From Albifimbria verrucaria (taxonomy: Eukaryota; Ascomycota; Sordariomycetes; Hypocreales; Stachybotryaceae), in assembly GCA_020081605.1 (NCBI GenBank), contig JAHREC010000020.1, positions 86,012 to 150,011 on the forward strand: a stretch of 64,000 nucleotides of DNA, in the 5' to 3' direction. The notes beneath the pieces were generated by a model that made no database searches, was not told the origin of the DNA, and saw nothing but the letters and a program-made list of their open reading frames with translations. Below are positions 11,196 to 23,586 of this stretch, piece after piece. The translations under genes and the position numbers were made by a program. The first letter of the stretch is position 1. Every line of letters starts with the position of its first letter.

Positions 11196-12004
11196 CGCCC
11201 GAATGGCTGTAATTATTCTATCAATGTGCTAGCAAAAGCACACTGGCTGCTTTGACGCACAAGCAAGACAATTTGAAGGCAGGTGCTGCTGGGCCGTTTA
11301 CCAGCAGAATGCAGCAAATAGAATACCAAGACAAATTTATTGGGCAAGTGGCACTGGGAAGTCCTGACGCGTATTCTGGCAGGTGTTGAGTAAAGGCCCC
11401 GCTCCCGTGATGTAACGAAATTGCACTCGTGCTCCGCACAAGTTAAGAGGTTATTTTCCCGCCACCCGCCACCCGCCCCCGAAGGAATAATTTGTCGGTA
11501 TTGCAGTTCTGTCTATCAATATATTGTCGTTTACGATCCCCATTCTGCTACAGAAATGCCGAGATCAAGTGGAAGATAAAATATAAGAGAACCTACGAGA
11601 TTTAAACAATACCAGCCCTTAACAAACATGCCCTATCACCAGTGGATCATGTCCGTTCGGATGCTGTAGTTTGAGGCAGAAAATGCCTCCCCTATCTATG
11701 CTGAGAAGAAGCAAGACGACATGGCGCAGCGGGGTATTGAAAACAGGCGAAGTGGGGTAACATTGTTAAAAACAAAGGGCGATTCGTCGGAGTTCCAACA
11801 TGATTAGGCAGAATTTGGGGTTACAAACACAGGCCGACGTCACCCATGCAGGCATTTCCCCATTTTCTCCCACCAAACAGCTTGTTGAGACCGCCACTGG
11901 GCTAAGCACCTTGAAAATTCAGGAGTCTTTGCTCTAGTTCATCCTATTCCTGTTCGCTTCAGCTTGGGTGTGGAAACATACCACAGGGACTGTCCAGCAG
12001 TCCA
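11196..12004. other. Intergenic, nothing recognised
   Basis: This contains a short CCCGCCA-type repeat at about 11458-11478. No credible gene. Confidence 0.45.
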
Positions 12005-12270
12005 GATCTCCTTGAGCGCTTTAAGGAGCCGGAAATGTAGCGACGCCACAACATGTTAGTAATCGTATCAATACGAAAAGTAACACCTAGACGATCTTCA
12101 ATAAGCTCAATAGACTGCTATTGCAATGTAGTATTAGGTAGCGACGCTAAATGTCAATACATATATCATCAGCCAATTTACTAGGCCTTCAATGTTACCA
12201 GACTTCACCAGGTTATAATCACTTTCCTTGTCCGTAACATATTTGGCTCCTTAAAGCGCTCTAGGAGATG
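12005..12270. mobile_element. MITE-like element 1 (34-bp inverted ends)
   Basis: Left end 12005-12038 and right end 12237-12270 are inverted copies matching at about 29 of 34 positions, with the core GAGCGCTTTAAGGAGCC identical. The element is 266 bp and non-coding. Its interior carries AGCCAATTTACTAG, also found in the element at 13353-13581. I could not define a target duplication. Confidence 0.6.
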
Positions 12271-12479
12271 GGACGAATAGCATTCCGATTAACGGAATCG
12301 TATGGGTTTGCTTAGTCATTGTAGATCAACGTTCTCTTATTGACAAGTGATCCAGTACAGTGCAGTTGATGTCACCTACTCAGTCGGATCAGATCCATGC
12401 CGTGTACAAGCGCTGTTACTTCACCTAAAAACAGTTTCGCAACACAAAATTACAAGCTGTGATCCATCCTTATCCTTTC

Positions 12480-13044
<565 letters not shown>

Positions 13045-13352
13045 TGCTGTAAAGGTGCTCGGTTAGTTCGAGATACCCAAGTTTTCAATCTTTTGGGTTT
13101 AAGAGATAGGGTAGGAGTCATACAGGAGGCACGATGCAAAGATAGAAGTTCCTGATATTTATTGTGAAGGAACTGGCGCGCCCTGGGTGGAATTTCACAT
13201 ACACTAACCATAATGAGATTTTTTAACCTCTATGGCTTCATCATGAGACTAGCAATAATCACAGTTATTAACATCAAATTCGCCTGATAATATTTCGTCC
13301 ACATGAACTCATGCGCCAAGCCTAGCAGGATACATGCCCATGCTCATTGATC

Positions 13353-13581
13353 TCATAGAATGTGCGAAGGCTCCAACGCTGTACCAGTCCCCATAACGTC
13401 TTAGTCAACATCTTAGTGTGTACATAAAGTAACTTAGTATTGCTCTATCTATGCTGGATATGCTATGTAGACATTCGTAAAATCACTAAATGCTGGGACT
13501 TCTATCACCAGCCAATTTACTAGCTTTCTTACGTCACTAGGTTCTCCCCGGTTGTAATTGGAGCCTTCGCACATTCAATGA
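13353..13581. mobile_element. MITE-like element 2 (24-bp inverted ends)
   Basis: 13353-13376 and 13558-13581 are inverted copies matching at 23 of 24 positions (core GAATGTGCGAAGGCTCCAA). The element is 229 bp and non-coding. It shares AGCCAATTTACTAG and the layout after it with element 1, so the two may belong to one family. Confidence 0.55.
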
Positions 13582-13811
13582 TATATGTATGAACCATAAG
13601 TGTAAATATTGGTAGCCTTGGGTTGGAGCCATGTGGCTAGGCCTGCAATGCAAAAACAAATCGCCGCTCGATCTTGTTAGACATATAACGGATTAATGTC
13701 TAATGTATTTCTATTCGAAATGATTTCGTATTGGTTTAGGGTACGTGCAGCGAGATAGCCGTCACGTGATTTCGCACATGACAATGATAAATCTGCATGT
13801 CATAGAGCCCA

Positions 13812-14988
13812 CTACGTCAAGGTCTCTGCCGTTTCGGGACCATTAACACAATTTTTAGAGCCACATAGACAACGCTGTCCTGGGGACCGCCAGTATTCGT
13901 CCCCATACGACACCAAAATCCAGCTCCCTTTCTCGATGCGTCGGATCGCCTTGAGCATGACACGCCAACGCCCAGAAATCAGAATAGAGTCAAATACACA
14001 ATTTGGCTCGCAAGAATGATTCACTTTACGAACCCAGTTTCCCGATTTAAGTGGATGAATGAGACACCAAGAAACGTATTTCTTGTTTGCCGACAAATCA
14101 TTCCGTGCCAGTTCCGCGGCCCACCCGTCAGAGAATTGATTGAGGGGCGCAATCTCGCCAACAAGCTCACCCAGCAGCTCTCCCTTCTCATAGGTTATAG
14201 TTGCTCGCACACCCTCCCCATTCCATCCCCAGTGTTACATATCTGGGGCTTGGCCGTGCTAACTTTTGTGCTGATACATGAACATCCCGGTCCTTTGCAG
14301 TATTCACAGGATCTCTGACCAGGAAATATGCCGGTCGGATCTTCACCCACGATGAACCCTGGGGCCCTTGCCAATTGGTATATTTGGCTTTAGTGAATTT
14401 GTTCGTCTTAACCTCAGTGAAAACTTCGTTGTCCGGGTCTCGGTTCCATATCTGGTTTACGTATGGTGACGGCGGCTTTATGTTGCATTTTCTTACCGCC
14501 CTGGATGCTTTAGACGGGTTCGAGGCATTGTTGTCTAGGACGTCTAGGTAGCGCCTCTTGATCCTCCCGGAGCGCTCGAAGTATCTCGGCTGGCCTAGAA
14601 CACTTTGCCATTTCAACGGCCCTTTCTCGAACATTCCACCGTAGAACCGTATTTTGGAAGGGGTGGATATTCTCATCTTGCGAACGAGCTCGAGCATGTC
14701 TGGATCATGTGGCTCTTGGGATGCACGTTGCCGAGATCGCCAATCATTGGCCTCGTATTTGCTAAATGTAGCTTTATTACCGCAAATCTAGTAATCGAGT
14801 TAATTATATTTGCATTGGCATGCGAGAGATGAACGTTAGAGGCTGACCAATGGAAATTGCATACCTGTATGTCCCTCGACGTGCTTAGCCAGCTGGGTCT
14901 TCCATTGACCACAGATACCACAAAGCCCGCCAACAAGATGGTAATTGTTATCGATATCTTGGTAATTTTGGTTTACAACCACAGACAT
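13812..14988 (-). CDS. Zinc-finger / SET-domain methyltransferase-like gene, frames not joined
   Basis: The minus strand opens at ATG 14988 with a zinc-finger-like segment (CGICGQWKTQLAKHVEGHT) and a GTATGC donor at 14864. The next exon, after TTACTAG at 14788, starts ICGNKATFSKYEANDW and runs to about 14330. A Cys-rich pre-SET-like piece (CEYCKGPGCSC, about 14277-14309) follows in another frame. Then comes a SET domain (14210-13812) with GELVGEI, NHSCEPNC (residues 64-71 of that piece), the SYGDEYW end and a post-SET CLCGSKNC. SET proteins transfer methyl groups from S-adenosylmethionine to lysines, often on histones. Key SET residues (NH, Y) are present. At least two one-base frame conflicts remain, one near a GGGG run at about 14215, so it is a broken gene or an assembly error. 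It sits 0.8 kb upstream of the H3 variant in the same orientation. Confidence 0.6.
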
Positions 14989-16837
14989 CCTAAGGAAAAA
15001 GAAGGATAACAAGGGGGCAAGGAGATTGAATTAAGACCAGAATAATTTCAGGACATCTCTCAGACCTCCTGGAAATCCTGAACCAATATTGAAAGCACAC
15101 TACAAAACATCTCTTCACAACCGCGATCGAGCTGGATAACATCTTAAATATGAAAGGAAGACGATAATTTCATCTTGCATCGGAGAACCCATTTCACGTT
15201 TTGAAAGTGATTTGACGTTGGGCTACTCGGCAAAGCTGTCTGATCATCCAGTAAGTGGAACACCAATACTGGAAAGGGGAAAAGGGTAGTTTAGCGTCAG
15301 TTGTGGGTGAAAGTGGGCAGCAAAGCCTTGTTCTGTCGGCGGATGATGTGAACAGCCTTGAGATCGTGGTGGTGGGGTGGAACGCCTGCAGGGCCGATGT
15401 GATGTAACCCAGGCGATGAATATGGACACGAGCGAAGTCGTTTTGATGCATACCCGACAGCTGAAAGCCTTATCGAGATTTGACGACTTGGATTTATCCT
15501 ACTGTACTGTATCCAAACGAAATGCGTCTCTGCACCTGTCACGAAGTCAAAGTCGACTGTACTTCAAGATGTGCTGATTCTTGATGTAAATTCGAGTCGC
15601 CACAGGAGCCTACATCAGCATCCCTTCGAGGGCAAGCGTTGGTCTCATGAAAAATGCATGCAGGCACCGGAATAGAAGCACGCATGCATGGCTTGCGTTT
15701 ACCTATCCGTAACATCCGTGGACAATCAAGCAACGTGATCGTTTGCGGCTAACCGGAAAAAATTCATCTCCGAGTTTTTTCTGCTCGTCTATCCTGCGAC
15801 CTGGTCTGTTGGTTGTGAGCACTCGAATGGTCGTGTTGGTTGGCATGATATTCACTTTACTCGCAAAGACCCACCTTGTGCAGGCCCATTCAAAGGCCTA
15901 AATGACGCTATATCCGCGGATGCAGGATGTACGAGCTAACATCTTGGACATATCTCCAAGAAGTGGCGAGGCACTATCACAAGCGCCGGAAGCCATCCGC
16001 TGAACAGGGCACAAACGTGCGACGGTGCCCATGGTGGGTCGGTTTCTATACATCGCCGCCCGTTGCATAGTGCATTAGTTCCGGTCTAGTCCAATACAGA
16101 ACAGGAAAGTGTAGCGGCACTGTCATACATCATCTCGAATAAGGCACAAGCATATGTGGGGATGATCCACCGCAAGGGCAGTAGTTCACTTTCCCCCTTC
16201 CCCATGTCAGTGCTTTGCATATTTCTCAAATCATGTGATTTCCACAACATTGACAGGGGGACGGAGACGGATATGAACAATGGGAAAGGAGAATGAGAGA
16301 CAGAAGGGGCACAGGAGGTGGGGTGGGGAAAGACACGAAGCGGTAAGGGAGCAAGGTGGCATGCAGAATCGGCCCAACAGCATCGCCGTTGCACCCCTCT
16401 GTGTAAGAGCTAACTCATCTTACAGCCAATTACGTCAAAGGGTCCGATGGAAGGTTGATGATCTCGGCCTTCTCCTTCGTATCTAGGCCCGCTCACAGGA
16501 TACATAGTCCATATCATATTCCGCAGCACGCTCCGCTTCAGGACGATACCCGGTCTGGAGCTGCTGTATCCTCGCGGAGCTCGAAAAAGGTAGGTCAGGT
16601 CCTGGAGATCGGCGCGCGGCTTACCCCGGCGCGGACCGTTAGTGTTCATTTCACATCAGTCGGGGAAGACCTGCCTTGCAGTAAAAAGTACTAGTCGATG
16701 CATAAGGTTTAGTTCCATGTTGTAAGAGGAGAGCCTTGATTCGTCTGCGAGGTGGGTTAAGATGTTAGATTCGCTATCGTGAGTGGGAAGAGGTCAGGAA
16801 AAGTGGTGGGCAGGTGAAGGCAAAATTTCGGGGAGAG
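14989..16837. other. Long intergenic stretch, nothing recognised
   Basis: Several overlapping short frames occur on both strands around 15,200-15,730 and 16,090-16,690 with no domain and no intron support. It probably holds the upstream regions of the SET gene and of the gene starting near 16,900. Confidence 0.45.
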
Positions 16838-16957
16838 ATGAGATATAACAGGTTTAATAACCAGACACTACCTGGTCCCTGGAGAAAACCATGGAAGGCA
16901 GGACCCGTGCACTGCTTTTACTGCCCTTTATCGAGCTTGCAAAGACTATCTGTCGCA

Positions 16958-18238
16958 ATGTCAAATATTTACGCTTCGCACTGCGATCAGAGACAAGTAC
17001 AACAATGGGGCGGCCATTATAATACAGACTTCGATCTATATCCATACCTTCCCGCTGCCCATTCCTCTGCACCACTTTGGCCCCAGCTCCCCTTCTCCAA
17101 TGACTTGGATGGCTATCGTAATGCTATACCAAGCACTTACCATGGTTCAGTCACACATTATCAAGCGCCAAGCGCTCCGTCATACCCAGTCTGCGACTAC
17201 ACAGACGCAGTCTCTTGTTATGTATTGCCGATCGTGGAACCCAAGATGGAATATGGATATCCTGATGAATCAATCTCGTATCATGTTCCGGAGCCTTACT
17301 ACCCGCGCGGTGGTGGCACAGGCTTGGTTCCATATAATGCTGTCTACGACTCAGAACCAGCTGCCAACTTAGCACACGCCTCAATTGAAACACCCTACTT
17401 TTATCAAGAACCAAAGTTTATGGAAAAACAGGCTGGGTTTGAAGCGAGCACGAATGAAAATCATCAGGAGGAGACAGATTCATCACATCGGCATTGCGAA
17501 AGTTGTACGTGTCAGAGCCACCCAGAAATGTGCTCTCCACAAAGCAACATCATCGCGAGCCCTTCACAGAAGCTCGATCATTTAAGCCCTGCAAGAAACG
17601 CGTCTAGCCTGAGCTCGACACAAATGATACCCTACTCCAATCCTCTGCAGGGTACGTCAGACTCATGTCCTTCGCAAAGCTCCAATAGCCTAAGCCTTCC
17701 ACAGACTATTCTTACCTCGAGACTTCGACAACACACAGCCAACCTGGACCCTTTGTTGGTCACGCGGTGCATCGAAACTTTACAGAGCACACTCCACCCG
17801 GGAACCTTCAGCCTCAGAATGTTATGGAACACGTTCCGTTTGATCATTCCGAAAGGGTTGATTGTTTGCAAGGACCAGAAAATATATGGTGGTTGGAAAT
17901 TCGGAATTGATCCAATGCTAGGAAAGAGGCTGCTGTCACTCCCCGCCGGCGACGTCTCCATATTCTACTGCAGTTTTGCCGAGATGCATCGGGTAATTGC
18001 GAGATGTATTTACGGTATGCTATGGAAGGGGATGTCTTTTCGAGATTTTGCAGGACACAGCACGGCAGCAATAACATATTGCCTGGGAATCGAGGGCCAA
18101 CGAAGAGTACTTGTAAGAAGGAGAGAAAAGAAAAGAAAAAAGAAGGGAAAAAAAAAGGATAAAGAAAACGACAAAGAAAATAATACTGGTAGCCATCAGG
18201 AGATGCTTATATCTCTCCTGTGCCTCGGGCAAGATTGA
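16958..18238 (+). CDS. Unrecognised Tyr/Pro/Ser-rich protein with basic tail
   Basis: This is a long continuous frame. I take ATG 16958 (MSNIYASHCD) as the start, with an in-frame ATG upstream at 16838 as the alternative. The N-terminal half is low-complexity, rich in Tyr, Pro and Ser (YPYLPAAHSS, HYQAPSAPSYP). A short Cys/His stretch (HRHCESCTCQSHPEMC) lies in the middle, followed by a Ser-rich linker. An ordered region follows (about 110 aa, LLVTRCIETLQSTL to YCLGIEGQRR), then a very basic tail (KKRKKKGKKKDKEN) that could serve as a nuclear localisation signal. The composition resembles fungal transcriptional regulators, but I recognise no DNA-binding domain. No introns are needed. Confidence 0.55.
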   Translation: MSNIYASHCDQRQVQQWGGHYNTDFDLYPYLPAAHSSAPLWPQLPFSNDLDGYRNAIPSTYHGSVTHYQAPSAPSYPVCDYTDAVSCYVLPIVEPKMEYGYPDESISYHVPEPYYPRGGGTGLVPYNAVYDSEPAANLAHASIETPYFYQEPKFMEKQAGFEASTNENHQEETDSSHRHCESCTCQSHPEMCSPQSNIIASPSQKLDHLSPARNASSLSSTQMIPYSNPLQGTSDSCPSQSSNSLSLPQTILTSRLRQHTANLDPLLVTRCIETLQSTLHPGTFSLRMLWNTFRLIIPKGLIVCKDQKIYGGWKFGIDPMLGKRLLSLPAGDVSIFYCSFAEMHRVIARCIYGMLWKGMSFRDFAGHSTAAITYCLGIEGQRRVLVRRREKKRKKKGKKKDKENDKENNTGSHQEMLISLLCLGQD

Positions 18239-20055
18239 CGCCCAGTGACGTGATCTTCTCGAGATAGCCCAACACGATGAATTATCATTCCTCGCAGCAA
18301 CTCCTGGATTATTGGATACCCTGGTGCAGTGTTAAACACCTCTGATAAAGTCGAGGTCGCGAGCAATGGAGACAAATGGAAAGCCACAGGAGTCGGCGTG
18401 GCGCAAATCAGATCTATCCAAGCATCCCACCCGTAAGTCCACACATGCATTTAACATGATCTACACACCTGACTTCTCCACCTTGCAAATGCTCCTTTGT
18501 TCATTGCCATGGTCGAATTACCTTTGAAAACACATTTCCCCTCGCACGCTAAGGCTTGCCTCGATTCGGCGAACGCCGTCTTGCAGAGAAATTGACTGGA
18601 TCGCTGCTCGGATTGTTTTCCATCTGGATGATCATGTCGCATCATTCGGTCTTTTTCATTATCCAGCCTGGCAGGTAGCCTTAGAGTGGAGAAGGCTGGA
18701 AAGGCGCCCCCTTCGCCAATGAATGCGACCAAGTGTCATGTGTGGCTTGGCGCCGAGAATGATGCTTTAAACGACTGCCTGTCTCCATGCCGGACGGAAT
18801 GCCTGGAGGCTCTTAGGCACATTCAGTGCCTCGCTTATAAAAAAAAAAACCCCACCCCCAATTTCGATCCGTCTTTACGGGGTGTCGCTTCCGGCGAATT
18901 TCCATTCCACATCTTAAAGGTGAAGAGTAAGCTCGTCAAAGACAAGCTCTGTGCTGTCGTGTTCTTTTGTCTTAGCATTTAACTATGGTGATGGCAGTCT
19001 GAAACTATAGGTATTTCTGATCTGGGAAATCTGATGTAAGTAGAATAATTAATGACCATGACTTTTCGTCACTTGTTCAAGCGTTTGTTAGATTCTATAA
19101 TTCTCACGAAGCGTCCACGGGGTATGGAGGGCAGCGAAGTAAGGACTTGAATAACTAGCAGCTTGCCTGAAATTACCGTCTCCAGTCACTAACTTTAGTG
19201 GGATGCCAAGCACACGACAAGATGCACATTGAATTAATGTAGCCCCTCTCCTCCCTCTCCTCTCCACCACTAAAAAAAAAGGTTCTCAATCTTAATGCGC
19301 AATGTGAGTCAACCTTGTCCTTGCTGTACTTCGGCGCTAAGGATAGTAAACGATCTCGAATGCCCATGATTCTTGCTCCTTGCTCCTTGCTTCTTTCTTC
19401 TTTCTTCTTCCATCTTCCGCGAAACGGGTATTTAACAAAAGAGCCCCACACTGGATAGCCACATTGTACAGTGCTATAGCAAGGTGGGCAGTTAAGCGAG
19501 ACACCTGAGCTAATGCAGGGCTTACGGCGTGTGCACGGCCTGTGGGGAAGTGTAAATCGTGGCAATCAGGGCGAAGATGTCCACTTCAATCAGCTTGGGT
19601 GGGGTGTTTCCTGGCCCGCCCCGTTGCCCGTGACATATCTGGATATAACACATCTTTAGCAGCTGAAGAAAGAAGCAAGGAATTTCCTTGAAGGGCTTCG
19701 ACTCATTTCGACTCGACAAATGGAGGTATATCCGACCGTTATCCCCACGACAATAGCCCGAAAGCGGTAAGATTTATGCGCAGCTGATGGGTCGCGCCAG
19801 ATAATTTCTCGTAACGATACCAGCACCCACTCACATCAAGAAGAGAGCCACATGTGCACACTCGGTAGTGGGTATCGGCACAATACGATACGCACAATTG
19901 ATGCGTCTAAAATCTCAGACTAGACTAACCGTGCCTCTAGTTGGCACAGGACAGGAAAGGTGCTGCAGGAGTGATTCATCTCTGCACTATAAGCCCGATG
20001 TGTGCCGTAGGGGCCATTCCATCTTCACAACGGCTGCTCATTTATGTCAAATGTC
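18239..20055. other. Intergenic, nothing recognised
   Basis: This contains an A-then-C homopolymer patch at about 18839-18857 and CT-rich patches near 19250 and 19380-19410. Short frames here have no recognisable content. Confidence 0.45.
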
Positions 20056-21583
20056 TCATTCTTCCACACATGACACGCGGCCGAGGAGAGCAGGCATATA
20101 GCCCAGATAAGATGCTGACGTCACATGTTCAGACACCTCTGCGTCGCTCAGACGATTTGTTAAAAGCACTTCCAAGATCTTCTGAACATGGTCTGGCGAG
20201 TTGAGCCATTGATCCCGAGGTGTTAACTCAAGAATGATATTAAATACATAGAGAATCTGGTAGATTCTAGGATAGATTCTCAATACCTCTTCCTGAGGTT
20301 TTCCTTTGACTTCCTTCCACTTCCCAAGTATCGAGGCAAGTATGTAAGGGGTGTAGAAATGCCCGAAGCAAGAAGGAGAAATGCCACAGCTGGATGACCA
20401 TGCCGAGGCGATAGAATTCCACTAAGAAAGCACTCAAATGTTGACTTCCCACCTGAGAAACTCATGATACTAGTGTTCCCCGGTGATATTCTGAAGGTCG
20501 TGGCACGAGACCTGAGCCCTAATTCTCTAGCGAAAGCCAAAGCTGCTCTATCTCGCTCACTCCATGCAAGTTCGCGGTCGAGTATGAAGTTTAACGTCAT
20601 TTCAGTCAGCATGGGAAACCGTCCAAAGATCTGAGCGCCGGCTCGTACCAACGCTAATGCTATGCCGAATTGTCCGTTGATGCAAGCCTGGGCTAATGGT
20701 CGTCTGACGAGGCCACACGCCACCGTCAAGGAGCGCTTCGCGTCTACGTCGAAGCCTGAATCGATAAGATCAGAGACGATTGACTTACATCCGGAGCTAG
20801 CGTTAACAGCATAAGTGAGGGCACAAGACGTTTCCACCTGATCACGATTCATATGGCAAATAATGTCGAATGCATTTGCTGCTGCTGCCAGATTAATACC
20901 ACTGTCTGGCCAACAAGTTCGGCCGAGGTCTTCGATGAGTGATCGGTGGTTCTTTAAAGGCTGAATCATGTAGGATTCGAAACCTTCAAGCTGTTCCAAG
21001 TCTGGCTCGTCTAGGGCTAACAGATCTTTTCGAAAACCCTCAGCGCTTTGCATATATGTCGAATGCTGGCAAGAGAGGCCTGGAACAAACAGGTTGCGAT
21101 TGCGGGTTCTTTGGCCCATAGCGCACCGAAAAGGGCGCTATGCTTTGCCAAGTATCTCTTCGTCGAATGCTCGAAAGGAATTTCGATCGTGGACTGGGCG
21201 TAGAGATTGATGCCTTTGGCCAGGAGATGTTTTACAACAGTGGCGTGTCCCATCACAGCGGCTGCATAAAGTAGCGTTGCCCGAAATTTCAGGTGTCCCA
21301 TTCGAGTGAGCTTCTTGAATTGGGCGTTAAACTCCTGTTCGAGGTTCGCATCTGCTCTCTCTGCGTTGTCTATCACCGCAATGATACTTTCTTCGTCTGT
21401 GTATCTTTCAATGGCGATTATAATGGATGACGTGTTACAACACTTGACATTTCGTTTGTAAAGAAAGGTATTAAGCAAGGAGTGCAGCGTCTTGCAGGTG
21501 AGAATCAGTTTGTTGAGAGAGGCATCATTGCAGAATTGTGCAATCATAAGCTGGATCTCGGGAGGCAGTTTGCGTTGTAGCAT
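20056..21583 (-). CDS. F-box / ankyrin-type protein, two frameshifts
   Basis: From ATG 21583 the protein starts with an F-box-like helix set (LQRKLPPEIQLMIAQFCN ... LILTCKTLHSLLN). It continues with ankyrin-like repeats (LLYAAAVMGHATVVKHLLAKGINLYAQ, LAQACINGQFGIALALVRAGA). The reading passes from the first frame to a second near 21,040 (T4 and A4 runs at 21027-21036) and to a third near 20,350 (G4 at 20348-20351). The last part (YILASILGKW ... IYQILYVFNIILELTPRDQW) ends at 20056. Read through both breaks the product is about 500 aa, normal for fungal F-box-ankyrin proteins, which are likely substrate adaptors for ubiquitination. No intron explains the breaks. Confidence 0.6.
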
Positions 21584-23586
21584 AGCTAACCATAATATCG
21601 TCGAAATGGTTTACGGTATGTGTACGTGCAACATACAGGAGAAAGTTAACTGTGCCTCTTCTTATACATATATGCTCCGTAACTTTGGGATCCTTGTGTA
21701 TGGCTCGAGACGCTTACCTTTTGCCCCCTACTGAATCGGACCTGGCTTATTTTCGCCTACTTCCCATAAGCCCTCGTTACGCTGCCAGTGTGTTATTCAC
21801 TTAATTTCTACTGTAATTTCCTTTCATGCAAACTTGTGCCTATGGTTCAGTTGCGCTGTAAATCTAGAGTCTTTTGCTGCATTATCGTATGCCCCGCTGC
21901 TCCCCGCAGGTTACGTTCAGTCTCTTCTTGTTATATGAAAAAATCTGGGTGTTTGGCACATGGAAAGTTCAACTTTTGGGATTTTGTTAATCTGACACTT
22001 TTTGGGGGTAGTTCTATTTGAGATAAGAAACTGCGTGTATCTGTATATGAATCTGCATTTCTCCTTTGTTTGGCTGAACTATCATGGAGTTTCTTTAACC
22101 ACGAGACATCTTCATACTTGGAAATCAACAGAGCATCGATGATATTTGGATCTCACTGAAAATGCGTGAGTATATGACCATTTCCCTCTGTGGTTATACC
22201 TTTCAGATGTATTACGATGGAAGGGATGAACGTTGCATGAAGATCGCCAACTCGATGGGGAGCCTGCCGCTGAGGGTGACCGTGAAGCTCTGTTCTGGGC
22301 GAACATATTGTTTTCAGGTATATTGACCCTATTCGCATTATTTCAACACAGATAATTAACCCAGCCGTATCCTAGAGTGGGCCGGAGTCGACTGATGTGG
22401 TAGATATTGGGCGCGATAACGATAAAACTAAAGGATACATGGCCCTTCACAGTATATACTACTGAGTATGTATGTTGATCATGGTTGTTCACTAGTTGTT
22501 AGGCCAGGATCTCGCGGGTCGCCCTGAAGCTAATAAAAACTCGGCCACCTTTCCCTGGTATGGATGAGAGTGCCTTGAAGGCATCATTGCACAGTATCAA
22601 TACCTTGATATTTCTTATTCCGTGGGGAAATGGGAATCCCTTATGAAAGTCTTTCTTGTAATGTACAACACACGTTTGAAGCGCTCATCCATCTCGTAAT
22701 GTAGCATCATCACTCAAGAGGCACCATGTTCCGCCTTTGGATGATGTGAGTTTGCGAGGGGTTCTATACAGTGCTTGTTTCTCGTATCTAGACCAAAATT
22801 CATCGAAAAGCTTCACCCTTCCATTATGCGCTACACCCACCCTCGCAAAAGTGAAAACTGTAAGATGTACCCTGCGTGTAGAGTCCTTAGCCATATCAAG
22901 CTAGTTTATTCATGTTCATTCAGTTCATCCAGTTCATCCATCTAACCCCGGCTGGGGTCTCTGCGTACAGCCTAGCTCCAATTTACTTAGCGTTTATTTA
23001 CCGTCTCTTGTGCGGATATCACCATTTCTGTTATATGTAGTAGTGCAGAAAAGGTCCGGTATCGTGGTAAAGTGCTGGCTACGGAAGATTTAGACACCCT
23101 TCAGCAATTTTTGCAGCACATAGAGTTGAATTTACCGGGGTTTCATCGAAACCTGTCAGTTTAAGAGTATAGTATAAGTGCCATTCCTTCTCATATCCTG
23201 TCAGCAATCGAACGCCAAGCCAAGCTTTACTATACGGTAAAGGCGCATGACAGCTTCAACATAGAATGGATTGATGTATACAGCGTATCTTGCATATCAC
23301 CTTACGGACTTTGAACCTGCAAATATATGGGAGGATATACGAGCGGTCTCACCGTCTCACCCCTCCCCACTACTAACTGAAAACTCAGATGGGGGTTTTT
23401 GTTAAATGGAAGTGATGGCTTGTAGATGAACCATGACCTACTTCCCGGTTTGGAGCTAAAGCCGTTTGACTCTAGAAAAGATAAAAATCGGCCAGACACT
23501 GCCTCAACAAGCTATCACTTTGTCGTAATGACCCATTATGCTCCATCAACCAGTTCCTTTACGTAGGGCCCATTTCAATCTGCAAC
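21584..23586. other. Intergenic, nothing firm
   Basis: A 69-codon frame on the minus strand (22894-22685) starts with ATG but has no recognisable feature. The rest has short chance frames only. The segment includes the upstream regions of the F-box/ankyrin gene and the terpene cyclase. Confidence 0.4.

Noticed and set aside
14016..14318. Plus-strand frame opposite the SET domain
   Set aside because: Antisense to conserved SET residues.
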